Source: Antedon mediterranea (lineage: Eukaryota > Echinodermata > Crinoidea > Comatulida > Antedonidae). From it: a stretch of DNA of 64,000 bases. Shown piece after piece: positions 32,620 through 46,129 of this stretch. Numbering within the stretch: position 1 is the first letter of the stretch; each line of letters begins with the position of its first letter. Location of the stretch: assembly GCF_964355755.1 (NCBI RefSeq), contig NC_092678.1, positions 16,960,922 through 17,024,921 on the forward strand, read 5' to 3'. Made by a program: the position numbers and the translations under genes. A model generated the notes under the pieces. The model searched no databases and had not been told where the DNA came from. It saw only the letters and a list, made by a program, of their open reading frames with translations.

Positions 32620-33650
32620 TAGTTTTTAATCTTTCTCAGTTTACTTTTAATAATGCTTTGTTTTTTTACGTTTTGTTTTATATTTGAAGATATCAAATTT
32701 GTCAGTGGTTTGTCATGACAAATTATACTTTTTAAATATTTTTTTTTATGGTTTTTATGTATATTTTTTAAAAAATATAATTATGTTTATTTACTCTTGT
32801 TGCACATCTCCCTCATTGAGACTGTGCCTCTGATAAAGAGATACAAAAAAATTCATAACATAATTAACTGTACGCCACATTAAATCTTAAAAAAAAAGTT
32901 TATATAAACTTTAGATTCTATCATCAGAACACTTCCCCTATTATGATCAAATCATCTTTCATGTAAACTTGGCCTATTTTTCAGAAATGAATATCCTTAT
33001 AGTAATACGATGAGTGGTAAGTTCAGAGCTTGGGATTTTTTTAGGAAACAATGAGTTTGAAAGAATCCCAATTTGATTGGTCAAAATTATCGCTACTTAT
33101 ACGTCCGCTATAGATGGCGCTTTTTTTCATACAGATAACTACATAAACAGAACACAATTATTAATGAATAATTAATAATATTAAAGAACCAATTCTTTTA
33201 ATTATTCCTTGTCTAAAAATTGTCCCCATGTATGGCAAGATATTCCTAATTTTATCGTATATCATCTTTAATTGTCTGTACACACGAACCATGTTATCTG
33301 TATATTTAAATGATTGTTCACACAATTTATTATATCTTATGTATTTTTATTGTTTTACTAAGTTTTATGATTGAAATGCAGTATAGATAACCAATTCGAT
33401 AGTGCTTAGCACTCAAGAAAGGAAATCCCCAGGTTGCTTTGTTGCGTTGTTTGACTGCATGAAAATTTAATAAAATAATTCTGTTCGATCCTTTTCCTTC
33501 ATCTATATAGATTGTGTTTTTGTAATTTATGTGTGCATGCTATACATGTTAGCTTCGTCTATGAATTTGTTACCGATTGGCTATTTCCTTTGATTGTTAA
33601 TGCGTTGGTGGTTGGTTACAATCAGGCCTGCATATTATTTTTCAAAATTA
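32620..33650. other. A/T-rich spacer, no feature seen
   Basis: Long T and A runs, no supported ORF, no repeat border found. Confidence 0.5.
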
Positions 33651-34345
33651 TAACATTTTAAATTTTGTTGTAAATTGATGCTTTCAATAATGATTGTAGA
33701 TCATTTTCACTATTTCCAATGAGAATTATATCGTCGGCCAAGAATGAGTCTTTTTATCAATAAAAAATATTAATCTCTTTCTCTTTGAAATCTTTTGTAA
33801 GTTCATTTATATATAATATTAACAGAATTAGAGAGAGAGAGAGAGACAGCCTTTGTGGGTTGAAAAAAATGGATAATTTTCAATATAAATCCAAATTACT
33901 GAAAAAAAGACAATGCTGTGGGTATCAGTGTGGCTGTGGGTATCAGTGGCTTGATCTTAATAAAGATACAAAATAATATAAACAAAAAGCTAAATCTAAA
34001 CGATACAATTTAAACAACTAGACAAAATTAGCAGAGCTTTCGGGAAAAACTAGCCCTTCATCAGTGTGTAGAAATCAAGCGCTACCTGAGTGGACTGGAA
34101 TAAAAGAAATAAAACAAAAGAGGCATAATGCTGGTGAAAAGAGTGAGATTAGAAAACAATAAAGATAGCTTGGTATATATAAACAATTTAGAAATTGAAT
34201 TAAAAATCAACTCAAATGGTGGTTAATATTGAAATTATTAAATTTAGGTAGTCGATGGAATAATTTTACCGATCTGGGAATATGTTCCTAATGTTAAGTC
34301 AAAATATTTCGTGGTTTTAAGTAGTAATTCCAAGTGGTTTTCATG
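33651..34345 (-). pseudogene. LINE reverse transcriptase fragment with downstream repeat, copy 2
   Basis: On the minus strand 33651-33850 reads LLILYINELTKDF, then FLADDIILIGNSENDL, QSLLKA: RT block 4/5 with an L-ADD catalytic box, preceded by a (GA)n expansion. A stop lies between the two blocks. The rest matches 30560-31080, including the hammerhead-like motif. Class beyond non-LTR RT is uncertain. Confidence 0.6.
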
Positions 34346-34980
34346 GTCTGCCCTGTCGTGAAAGAACATCTCAATTGACACATTTTAAAAAAGCTTTTTG
34401 GGCAATTTAGGGAATGATACACCTTGTGGTGCATTCGGATTTTCAATTACTTGCAATTATTGTTCATTCCGGATGATAACAAAAACACGTTTGGTTGATT
34501 ATCTGAAAATTATGCAGTATGCAGTTGAGAGGTTATTTCATGACGGGGCAGAAATGTAGGCTAATAATAATTTGTTTTGCACAATGCATGGTTAATATTA
34601 AACATCTTTTTTTATGCGAGTCTTCCTTATTACTTTCATTTAAACGAAACACAATTAAGTCACCTATGTGCGCTCACTTTGCTTTTTCACTTTGCAATGT
34701 TATCGATAACTTTAAACGAAGGGAGCCAACCGAAGCGCACCCGCATCATTTGGACGCAATCATAATGGGTTTTTGGACCGATGTCTTATTAACGTTCCCT
34801 TTTGTAATGAAAATTATGTATAAAGGGGTTTTTTTCGGACCGACATAAAAGTAATTCGAGATTCATGACATTTTTCGTTCTTTAATTTTTAAATGCCAAG
34901 GAGAACTAAAATTAGCAAAAGTATAGTCACGCGAGGGTTTATGAGTGCTATAGGATCAAGTACAGCACGTTAGTAAATCA
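34346..34980. other. Spacer with unassigned ORF
   Basis: A plus-strand ORF at 34519-34848 (109 codons) has no recognised domain, and the overlapping ORF in another frame is no better. I would not call a gene. Confidence 0.4.
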
Positions 34981-36075
34981 GGAAAGGTATGGATGATTTG
35001 TATAATGATATTGTTTGTGCTCTATCTAGTGCCTCCAAAATGTGTTTTAAAAATAAGAAAATAAAAAATGGGACCCACATTCCAGGGTGGAATGAAAATG
35101 TCGCAGAATGCCATAATGTGGCTAGAGAATCATTCCTTCTATGGGTTAATAATGGAAAGCCTAAATCTGGTTCATTATTTGAGGCGATGCGTTTTAAATG
35201 ACAAGATCTCAATTTAAAATGAGTTTACGCTAGTGTAAATCAGAAGAAGAACAGCATAGGGCTGATTCTATGGTTAAGTCTTTATTAAAAAATGATTATG
35301 CTGATTTGTGGAAAAGGTTTATAAGTCTAAATCATGTACTCCTGTTCTTACTTCTTCTTTCTTGGAAATTTAAGAAATACTTACAGAATCTTTGGATAAT
35401 GTTAATGGTGAATATGATAATTATAAGTAAGATAGTAATAAGGATTATGTTCACAGTATACTTGTTAATTGTAATGATGATTGTGGTTGTGAGGTAAATG
35501 TCCAACAGGTAGCGGGCATTATTAAAGATTTATCTAGTGATAAATTGTTCCGATTTTAAAATCTAAATCAGGTGATATTACGAGTAAAAGCAATTAGGCC
35601 TATAGCTTTAGCTAGTGTGGTATCTAAGGTACTAGAATTTGTATTAATTAAATTCTCCGGAGATAGCCTTAAGTCATCTGACCATCAGTTTGCGTTTAAA
35701 TCGGGTCACTCCACAGATACATGTATATTAGTCTTAAAACAAGTTGTTGCATTTTATACTCGGCAAAATAGCCCTGTATATGCTTGCTTTCTTGATGCCT
35801 CTAAGGCATATGACAGATTAAATAACTGGACTCTTTTTTAAAAATTGTTAAACAGAAAGATGCCAACCGCAATTGTAAAATTGTTATCGTGTTGGTACTC
35901 ACAGCAACAGTTTTGTATTAAATGGGGAAGATCTATCTCCCGATGGTTCTATGTAAGAAACGGAGTGCGACAGGGTGGAATCATGTATCCGTTACTGTAT
36001 AATGTTTACATTTCCCAAGAACCAGTGGGAATATTAAAAGAAAGCCGATCACGCTTACTAACATCTTTTAAACGG
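34981..36075 (+). pseudogene. Decayed LINE (CR1/Jockey-like) ORF2 fragment
   Basis: Plus-strand pieces in order: the endonuclease-RT linker (HIPGWNENVAECHNVARESF, LLWVNNGKPKSG), then IRPIALASVVSKVLE (RT block 1), KSGHSTDTCILVLKQ (block 2), FLDASKAYDRLNNWTLF (block 3, catalytic Asp) and NGVRQGGIMYPLLYNVYI (block 4). A stop at 35839-35841 interrupts one frame and at least one frameshift separates the linker from the RT. The catalytic YADD block is lost; after about 36030 the sequence is unrelated. Related family members occur at 51880-53030. Confidence 0.8.
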
Positions 36076-37825
36076 AGTTTTGGACGACGATATCAAATGC
36101 CTGTTGCCACTGAATTGGACTGTGACTTTCATATCTTGTTTTTACGTGATATTAGGATTTATTGCTAAAAATCATATACAGTATAACCAAAGTTAAATAT
36201 AAACTATGAAATATGAGTCTATGAAACATTTTAATTAACGCTTGAACTTTTTTTAAATTAATGTGATTGTAAATAGGGGCCTACCTGATTTGTATTAAAA
36301 TGTTTCTATAATTATCAATTATTCCTTATATTCATCTGAATATAAAACAAAAGTCTACTTCCGAATTGGCAGGGTCGGAGTCACTATAATGTAATTAGCT
36401 ACCCCATTTGGACGGAAAATAATAATAATAATAACGTTCAAATTACTAATATAATGTTCAGATACTTTAGTCTAATACCACCTCAGCCCGACCATGGGGT
36501 TGGTTAGAGCATTTTTTAGGAATATGGACATAGCTTAGATTGCTAGCAATTCCACTATTAACTCTTGATAATATCACAGATAAGTTTAAAGTTTTAAAAA
36601 ACCGCTGATTATAGTTTCAAGCAATAAATAGATAGGACTGGACATGCCCTCTAGAGTAAAACTAGGTAAAACTATAGGAATCCATCCCAAAAACGTATTG
36701 GATTTGTTTCCGTTTAAAAAACTTTTCATTTACAATAATTTTTAGTTCATACATTAAATGCCAAGGAAAACTAAATTTAGCAATATTATTTGTTTAGGAG
36801 TGCAAATAAAAGTGAAAACTATAGACAAGATGTAAAGTAGTCTAATGTACCGTTTCTTCGATAATCTTAATTTTACCTATACCTATACCTTTATTCAGAC
36901 ATTCCGGATTTTTAATCCTCTCAAAAATAATGTTAGCTAAAAGTAAGAGTGCATTGCCTGGTCTATATTCCTGAAAAAAGTTTTGTCGTCTCTCGATTTT
37001 ATGATGCTGTGTCCGATTCTATAAATACGTTTTATATTAACACTGGCAGTATTTATCTATATTAACGAACACATCCCTTTTTACTTTCCGTACGTTTGAA
37101 CCTTCTGAACATAGTCTGGTTATACTGAGATTGTTTATCTAATTGAATTCGTATCATATATTACGTAATATTAGGATATATTGCTAAGAATCAAGAAGTA
37201 AATAATTGTTCGGGTTGAGTGCTATAGGATAGAATTACAGTTATGAAAAATGTAACGAACAATACACTTTAGAAGTTGTTTAAATACCTATATTCGTGTC
37301 ATTGATATTACACGATTGCATCATACATACATTAAAAGTTATGCTGGTGATTGTAAATGAAAGCTCTTTTAAATGGCAACCATATACCATACGTTTCTTA
37401 TAGACCTAATCCGTTAGAAAATTAAAATACTTTTAAAACTTTTAATTTGCATCTCCTATTTAGGCATCAAAACTTATTGTGTGTTGTCCCTTAGATGGAA
37501 ACCAGGCAATCTAGCACAAAAAATAATTTCGTAATTATATACTGTAGGCCTAGTGTATATATTAATATAAATCACTCGAATAATGACAATACAAGTTATT
37601 GCCTATTTCCTATCGAAGTTAAAAGTTCTTCTGTATGACTAAGATACAGTCACTAAAGGCAATATTGTATGTATGTTACAAGCCCGTACTTCATCATTCA
37701 ACATAATTAATAATTTCGCCATGCAAACTTCGAAGTGTTTTTTTGTATACTTTACTAAGTACTTTCCATGTATTTTAAATAGTCAATTAAGCTAAGAATA
37801 TAGAGCACCGTGTTTTTATAGGTTC
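36076..37825. other. Spacer, no feature seen
   Basis: A/T-rich DNA without supported exons. I searched it for an LRR C-terminal cap (CxC...W pattern on the minus strand) that would close the LRR gene and saw none. Confidence 0.45.
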
Positions 37826-39985
37826 AGCTTTTAAATCGGTAACGAGTCGGTGACAAACCGAACGGATCATCCAGGATTTCTGAAAAGTATGGCCAAGTGC
37901 GCTCCCTTTGCGCAGTATTATACGGAGGCGTGTCTATTTTTGTTTTCGTATCTAATGTTGGCTTTAAAAACATGTCGGCCCAAAACAATCGCTACACCTG
38001 GATCCGCCCCGTCGGAATATTGTCGATATAAAGTGATGGAGGTTCAGACGTTCTGTGGTACATTTAAATTGTATTATTTGTATTCCCTCTTTAAACTTCA
38101 TCTTAATTTCAATATAATGATATCAATTAAGTAATATTGTTTACTTAGAAGCGTGCCAGTTATTCAGCACTGAAGAAAACAAAATCAGAAAAATGTAAAC
38201 ACATGTTACCATGTTTTTTTAAAACATTAATAAAGCTAAGTGTGTTAATTAATGACATGTAAAGCACATTTTAGCATGAGGAAGTGAAAATATGGAGGGA
38301 AAGAAAACATAAAGTGTAGACACAGATATCACCTCACAAGCAATCTATTGCTGACCCAGTGTGAAGCTAGAAATCAAGAGTTGTTCCAGCTCCCCAATTA
38401 TTGTGGTCCCTTTATTTATAAAACTTGAAAAGCAGAAAAAAGAGGAGGAGGTGTATGTTTGTTTGTTGGCAGACTATAACGCTTGTTCAGATTTTAAGTT
38501 AAGTTTATCTTACTGACGGATAACGCTAATAATGTACGTACCACAACATTAGGTAACCGATACGTCACCATTATAACACGTGTGAATAAAGAACAAGTGC
38601 TATTCCACTGTACGGAAGGATAGCTACCCGATGCCTCTCATAATAATATTATTTTTCATTCAATAACATATACTAATAATGATAATAATAATTTACTTTA
38701 AAACAAACGAAAGGTTGTAGTCAAGAAGCAGGAAACTGCATGTGCCTTTAGACATAAACAGGTACCACCGTACGAGAATCGGGTGTCCAACGGACGAGTA
38801 CCATGTGTGTATTTCGGAAACAAAGCTATTATAAAGTGTACAGATTTTACAGACTATGTCTACGACACATAATCTGTTGTATGACAAGAATTAATGAGTA
38901 TGAGTCCGATAATTGTACAGAGCATCAAACAACTACATGTGGATTATTAAACATTTTGACAAACATGGCGTTTCATACGTATGGTACGTGTACACACTGT
39001 ATAGAAAACATCGAAACGCGACAACAGAAAAAAGACAATATTACAGAGACTTAGGACAAGTCTATACAGTATTAACATACAGTATTGAAATTGATGAAGC
39101 AAAAGCAGAAAATGCACCTTGATCTATGGTAGTTATATTTTTATAGGGTAAATACCTGCAAAAATTGAAAAAAAAAGACAAACATTTTAAACGGATTGAT
39201 TTAAAACAATATTAATAATAATACTGTATAACAATACAATAAATAGATAACCACTACATTTGTCTGCTATATTTCACAGTACAGTTATTTGTATTCAGCA
39301 TTTCAGTGGGCAATTTAGACTTCGTTTGGCACTCGAAAAAATGTCAAATGAAAGGCAAGCTAATATTGCCATGAGGAGGTGCAAATCTGAGGGAAAGAAA
39401 ATATAAAGTGTACAATTCCAAACAGATATCACCTCAACTTTATTTATAAAACTTGAAAATCAGAAAAAAAGGGGAGAAGGTAGTGTATTATTTGTGGTTG
39501 TTGCCAGATGCCTAAACTCTAGAAAATGATAAATTAAGTTTATCTTACGGACGGATAACGCTAATAATAACAATTATTAATTCATAGTTATGCTTTATAG
39601 CTTTTTGAGGTTTTTTTTCGTGCACTTAGAAGAACTTATTTAAAGTGCATTTTAAGTATTGTTTTTCTTCTAGATTATTTCAGTCATCACAATAGTTAAT
39701 GTTTGTTTTATTTGGAGGTTCAGACTTAAACACAAAGTACAAATGTATATAGTGCACTATGCTGTGTGAAATAAAACTGAAACTGAATGTACATACCACC
39801 ACATTAGGTAACCGATGCGCCCTCATTATGACGTTTTTTATAAGAGAAAGATACAAACCGTGTGTTGCGCGTGCGAATAAAGAACAAGTGCAGCTATTCC
39901 AACGTACGGAGGGAAAGATAACCAATGCCTCTCATAACAACATTTTTTTTCATTTAATAATATTTACTAATAATGATAATAACAA
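37826..39985. repeat. Repeat block A, copy 1
   Basis: Near-identical to 43705-46130; parts also at 14068-14863, 47500-48430 and 51475-51860. It contains the stretch CTGGATCCGCCCCGTCGG, reminiscent of hAT termini, and a small plus-strand ORF (37850-38134) repeated at 43728-44012 only through duplication. Confidence 0.8.
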
Positions 39986-39989
39986 CTAG

Positions 39990-41040
39990 ATTTGAACTCG
40001 TCTATGGACGAGTTAGGTTATCCACAGCGCAAACGCCACGTGCACGTCATACTTTAGAATATTGCGCACAGAAAAACGATTATGGCATTGAAAAATTGTT
40101 AGTGTGCTCTCTATTTTGTGTCACGTCTAACTAATAGAGTATACTTTATATATCTGTATACGTACTACATACAGTGCAGAATAGTTGAAAATACCTGGAC
40201 CCGTTTTTTCATCCAATTTTTACCATGATGATGTCATCAAAATGAAACACATAGATAGCAATCTTGGAAGGAAATTATCTGAGCAACAACATATCGTGTT
40301 GAATAAATTTGGATACGTAGAATACGGAAGCGCGCCCTTTTAAATGTCATGAACTATGACGCAAAATATGAAATTACGACTTTTATAATTGAACTGGCCA
40401 TATGATGACGTCACAACATCCGATTCGCATAATTTGTACATGATTTCCAGCTTCCAGAAAACGTTTTAATCATGTGTATCACTTTTTATTCTGAGGAGCT
40501 ATAATATATTTAAATTTATTGGAATGATGAAAAAAAGTGATCAAAGTTATTCACGCTTTTGTACATGATGAAGTCATCACAATTTTAAAAATTGTAAATC
40601 ATGCGAAAGATAATTGATTGACCTAGACAATATAAAAAAAATGGTGGGAAATGGAATATGGATAAGTGGAGATGCGTTCTATTAAATGTGAGGAGCTATG
40701 ACAAAAGAGACAAAAATCCTTTATTTTATATTCGAGTGGCCATACGATGATGTCACAATGTCTAGTTAGCCATATTGATACATGATCCGATATCAACAAC
40801 TCATCTACTTCCAGAATATGTTAAAAAATAAACTTCACCATGTAGTTTAGAAACTATGACTGTTTAAAAAAGGCATAAATATGACGATTTATTATACTTT
40901 TTCAGCAAAAACGAGCGCAAATTGTCCAATTCGACGTGCTCGTATGACGTGATTTTAAGTCGAAATTGTTTGAAAGCTGGTAAAATTACTAGAAAATGCT
41001 GGAAAAACATAAATCACGCTAAAAAAATAACATTTACTAA
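39990..41040. repeat. Repeat block B, copy 1, with spaced CRE-like sites
   Basis: Starts near ACTCGTCTATGGACGAGTTAG and is repeated at 46130-47180. GATGACGTCA-like motifs recur at about 40229, 40404, 40567, 40746 and 40943, so the block itself is made of diverged units of about 165-200 bp. Confidence 0.7.
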
Positions 41041-41168
41041 TAATGATAATAATAATTATACGAATAGGGCAAAGGGTAAAAAATAAAATAATATGACAAT
41101 AAGTGTGGTTTTATTACAACGAAAATATACTATTTTCAAAAGTATGATAAACAAGAGAAAGCACTCAC

Positions 41169-41240
41169 AGTATTGTCAATGATTTCAAACCATCAAAGAC
41201 GTTTTCTGGTAATGTAGTTATTTGGTTACTGGACAACGAT
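41169..41240 (-). CDS. LRR cassette exon (left subfamily), intact
   Basis: 72 bp between acceptor GGTTTTCAG and donor GTGAGT; phase 2 on both sides, so exactly one 24-residue leucine-rich repeat: SLSSNQITTLPENVF then DGLKSLTI and a split Leu codon. The LxxLxLxxN-x-I-x-x-L-x-x-x-x-F-x-x-L spacing is the typical extracellular LRR, which forms one turn of a curved binding surface. It is the leftmost LRR exon seen, so if the gene is intact its C-terminal exons should lie further left. Confidence 0.85.
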
Positions 41241-41392
41241 CTGAAAACCGTGAAAATGCAATACATAAGTTTAGTTTTGGATGAATATTCTGTCTTTGCA
41301 AAGGATAAAAAATGAAATGATGTGACAATAAGTGTGGTTTTATAACAACAAAAATATACTATTTTCAAAAGTATTATAAACAAGTGAAATAT

Positions 41393-41440
41393 TCGAACAC
41401 ATTTGCTGGTAATGTTGTTATTTGGTTATTGGCCAACCAC
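41393..41440 (-). pseudogene. LRR cassette exon, 3' half deleted
   Basis: Acceptor AATTTTCAG is intact and the start reads WLANNQITTLPANVFE, but the exon then runs directly into sequence normally found in the downstream intron (ACTTGTTTATAATAC). The donor and last eight residues are gone; read-through meets a stop at once. Confidence 0.8.
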
Positions 41441-41449
41441 CTGAAAATT

Positions 41450-42900
41450 GTGAAAAATGTAATAAATACTATATACAGTACCAAGGGATAGGATGATAAA
41501 ACATTATATATTTTATATATAATTTAGAAAAACAAACAAAACATAACAATACATATCTTATTGTGCCAGCAGAGGTCAAGTCCAATTAGGCGTGTCACTC
41601 CAGAAATGAAACCATTACAAGGTATATACAAGGACATACTAATACTTGTTTAATGTTACTTTAGCTCGTATTATCATTATTTGCATGTTTTAACTGTTTT
41701 TCATTAACTTCTTCTACAGGATATATAATTATGTTTTATCTGTATTTTACTGTAATCATGTTGTACTTTGCATATCATATGATGACATAGATCAATATCT
41801 ACGATACAATACAACCGTTAAATGACGATGATCCATGTGTTCTGCTATATTTTTACGTTTTGTTATGGCCGCCGATGGTGCTACAGTAAACAATAAACAA
41901 TGCCAAATAGAAAAACTCAAAAAGAGCAAAAAGAAAGATATTACATTTGAACGTATTACGCATGAAACAGACATATTTCATTGAAGTATTAATTCCTAAA
42001 ATAAAATAATTGTTTTTATGAGGAAAAGAGTTAAACTGACGTTTTCATGAGAGGAAGATATATAATATTTGTTCCTCATGCAAAATAAGCTTATTACAAC
42101 ACTATTACACTAAAGCATAAAGTTACACTTAACTGTGCTTTAAAATAAACATAATTTAAAGCATTACACAGTATAGGCCAATAGTTCACCCGATAACAAT
42201 TTCTGATTTGTCCAAATTTTTTTTTTTAAATCTGACAAATATAAACATGAAGAAATAAAAAAACATGTCGTTAATATACATCAGACTTAAGAATAATGAC
42301 ATCAATTTTCGATAATCATAAGGACGAGTTCTCTCATTTGTGCCCATGGAATTGATATTTCCTAAGTTCACCTAACTACGGAGGAATAACGCATTTATAT
42401 TTATATAATGACTACATTAATCATAATATTTAATGATGCTGTGTTATCGAATTTTCTATGTTACTGGAGAAATCGGGATACAGTACCGATAATCAGGTGT
42501 GTTAGACCAGAATACGTTACTCCGGCTTAAAATGGAGGTATTTGCTTTAACCACGTTCTGAAATGTGTCTGTAAGATTATGTTAGGCAAAAAAAACACCT
42601 TGTATGCCTTAGCAGCCTGGTCTAGAGACCTATGTATTGCCTTCGCTAAATCCTTTCTTAAACTTGTTCCCACTTATACCTTCTGGAGGAATGTTATCCA
42701 TCGATATAACCCTAATATACTGCTGATTGGATTCGTCATTTTATAATTGTAACACAATGTGTCATAAGAACTGTTCGTTATACCATGGTAGTATGTGGTA
42801 CAATTAATTAAAGAATTATATGATTTGTAAATAGTTTACACAAAGTGCAACACAGTGTGACGTATTATCTGCTACAATATCTAATGATTAGGCCTACACA
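41450..42900. repeat. Repeat block C, copy 1
   Basis: Intron-like DNA shared with 48800-49700 and partly 50220-50760. It includes a stretch at 42490-42590 whose minus strand stays open in both copies (NVVKANTSILSRSNVFWS). Confidence 0.7.
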
Positions 42901-43704
42901 TTTTTAATAATTATGTAAATTCTCATTTAATAAACCACTTATAATAACAAATTACCGTATTAAACGTACAAATCAAAGTATACAAACAATAAGTATATAC
43001 AGTACCAACGGAAATTACGATACAAAAGTATCTATTTATTAATTTCGAAAAAAAAAAATAATAACAACAAATTATCTATATTGTGCCAACAGAGGCCAAA
43101 AAGACTTATGTCCAATTAGGCGTGTCACTCTGACAGTGAAACAATTACAAGGTATAATTGATATAATACTAATTTAATGTTACTTTATCTCGTATTATCA
43201 TTTCATGTTTTAGCTGTTTTTCATTAACTGTCTTTGCATGATTATAACAATGTTTTATCTAGATTGACTGTAATCATGTTGTACTTTCCATATCATATGA
43301 TTTCTCGTATTATCATTATTTGCATGTTTTAGCTGTTTTTCATATGATTTCTAGATGTATTTCAATATCTACGATACAATACAACCGTTAAATGACGATG
43401 ATCCATGTATTCTGCTATATTTTTATTTGTCATTATGGCCGCCGATGGTGCTACAGTAACTGAATTAAAGAGACAAAACAATGGCAAAATAGAAAAACTC
43501 AAAAAGAGCAAAAAGAAAGATATTATATTTGAACGTATTACACATGAAACAGACATATTTCATAGAAGTATTAATTCCTAAAACAAAATAATTGTTTTTA
43601 TGTTTAACTCTATGCCTCATAGAGTTAAACTGACGTTTTCATGAGAGGAAGATATATACTATTTGTTCCACGTGCACAATAAGCTTATAAAACTATTGCA
43701 GATT
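42901..43704. repeat. Repeat block C variant, copy 1
   Basis: Matches 50700-51480 closely and resembles 41460-42070. There is no LRR exon at the place where the other C blocks have one. Confidence 0.7.
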
Positions 43705-46129
43705 ATACGTGAATCGGTAACGAGTCGGTGACAAACCGAACGGATCATCCAGGAGTTCTGAAACGTCTGGCCAAGTGCGCTCTCTTTGCGCAGTATTATA
43801 CGGAGGTGTGTCTATTTTTATTTTCGTATCTAATTTTGGCTTTAAAAACATGTCAGCCCAAAACAATCGCTACCACTGGATCCGCCCCGTCGGAATATTG
43901 TCGATATAAAATGATGGAGGTTCAGACGTTCTGTAGTACATTTAAATTGTATTATTTGTATTCCCTCTTTAAACTTCATCTTAATTTCAATATAATAATA
44001 TCAATTAAGTAATATTGTTTACTTAGAAGTATGCCAGTTATTCAGCACTTAAGAAAACAAAATCAGAAAAATGTAAACACATGTTACCAGGTTTTTTTAA
44101 AACATTAATACAGCTAAGTGTGTTAATTAATTAGATGTAAAGCACATTTTAGCATGAAGAAGTGAAAATATGGAGGGAAAGAAAACATAAAGTGTAGACA
44201 CAGATATCACCTCACAAGCAATCTATTGCTGACCCAGTGTGAAGCCAGTAGTCAAGAGTTGTTCCTGCTCCCCAATTATTGTGGTCCCTTTATTTATAAA
44301 ACTTGAAAAGCAGAAAAAAGAGGAGGAGGTGTATGTTTGTTTGTTGGCAGACTATAACGCTGGTTCAGATTTTAAGTTAAGTTTATCTTACGGACGGATA
44401 ACGCTAATAATGTACGTACCACAACATTAGGTAATCGATGCGCCCCCATTATGACACGTGTGAATAAAGAACAAGTGCTATTCCACTGTACGGAAGGATA
44501 GCTACCCGATGCCTCTCATAATAATATTATTTTTCATTCAATAACATATATTAATAACGATAATAATAATTTACTTTAAAACAAACGAAAGGTTGTAGTC
44601 AAGAGGCAGGAAACTGCAGGTGTTGTTTATTGCCTTTAGACATGAACAGGTACCACCGTACGAGAATCGGGTGTCCAACGGACGAGTACCATGTGTGTAT
44701 ATCGGGAACAAAGCTATTATAAAGTGTACAGATTTTACAGACTATGTCTACGACACATAATCTGTTGTATGACAAGAATTAATGAATTATGAGTCTGATA
44801 ACTGTACAGAGCATCAAACAACTACATGTGGATTATTAAACATTTTGACAAACATGGCGTTTCATACGTATGGTACGTGTACACACTGTATATAAAACAT
44901 CGAAACGCGACAACAGAAAAAAGACAATAACAGAGACTTGGGACAAGTGAGGGCGTGTGGCGCAGTGTGTTGGACGTTGGACTACCGATCGTCAGACCTA
45001 GGTTCGAATCCAACTCTCGCCGCATTGCTTGTATCCGTAGGCAAGATACTTTACTTACGTTGCCTCTCTCCACCCAGGTGTATAAATGGGTACCCAGTTA
45101 GATCTAGACACAACTGCGCTGGTTACCGGCTGCATTATGGGAGGATGTTTCCATACGTGTTTGATCCCAAAAAATACTGGGGTAATAATGCTTGTAAAGC
45201 GCCTTTGAGCATGATTACTCATGAAAAGGGCGCTATATAAATCTGGTATTATTATTATTATAAGTCTATAAAGTATTAACTTACAGTATTGAAAGTGATG
45301 AAGCAAAAGCAGAAAATGCACCTTGATCTATGGTAGTTATAGCGTTACCATATAAGTACCTGCAAATATTGAAAAAAAAGACACACATTTCAAATTATTA
45401 ATAATAATACTGTACAACAATACAATAAATAGATAACCACTACATTTGTCTGCTATATTTCACAGTACAGTTATTTGTATTCAGCATTTCAGTGGGCGAT
45501 TTAGACTTCGTTTGGCACTCGAAACAATGTCAAATGAAAGGCAGGCTAATTTTTGCCATTGTGTACAATTCCAAACAGATATCACCTCAACTTTATTTAT
45601 AAAACTTGAAAATCAGAAAAAAAGGGGAGAAGGTAGTGTATTATTTGTGGTTGTTGCCAGATGCCTAAACTCTAGAAAATGATAAATTAAGTTTATCTTA
45701 CGGACGGATAACGCTAATAATAACAATTATTAATTCATAGTTATGCTTTATAGCTTTTTGAGGTTTTTTTTTGTGCACTTAGAAGAACTTATTTAAAGTG
45801 CATTTTAAGTATTGTTTTTCTTCTAGATTATTTCAGTCATCACAATAGTTAATATTTGTTTTATTTGGAGGTTCAGACTTAAACACAAAGTACAAATGTA
45901 TATAGTGCACTATGCTGTGTGAATTAAAACTGAAACACAAAACCACCACATTAGGTAACCGATGCGCCCTCATTATGACGTTTTTTTATAAGAGAAAGAT
46001 ACAAACCATGTGTTGCGCGTGCGAATAAAGAACAAGTGCAGCTATTCCAATGTACGGAGGGAAAGATAACCAATGCCTCTCATAAAAACATTATTTTTCA
46101 CTTAATAATATTTACTAATAATGATAATA
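43705..46129. repeat. Repeat block A, copy 2
   Basis: Same order as 37826-39985 but with a SINE inserted at 44949-45261 that the copies at 14 kb and 39 kb lack. Confidence 0.8.
44949..45261 (+). mobile_element. tRNA-derived SINE with (ATT)n tail
   Basis: The head has TGTGGCGCAGTGTGTTGG (A box) and AGGTTCGAATCC (perfect B box). The 3' domain ends GAAAAGGGCGCTATATAAAT then CTGG(TATT)n, an end found on SINEs of several deuterostome and fish families (recalled). The 4-bp AAGT lies at both borders, and empty sites exist in the sister repeats near 14424 and 39059, so the borders are precise. Confidence 0.9.

Noticed and set aside
34519-34848. 109-codon plus-strand ORF
   Set aside because: No recognisable domain and overlapping alternatives in other frames; could be chance.
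37850-44012. Conserved small protein at 37850-38134 and 43728-44012
   Set aside because: The similarity extends equally through the non-coding flanks, so duplication, not selection, explains it; the third copy near 51480 is broken.
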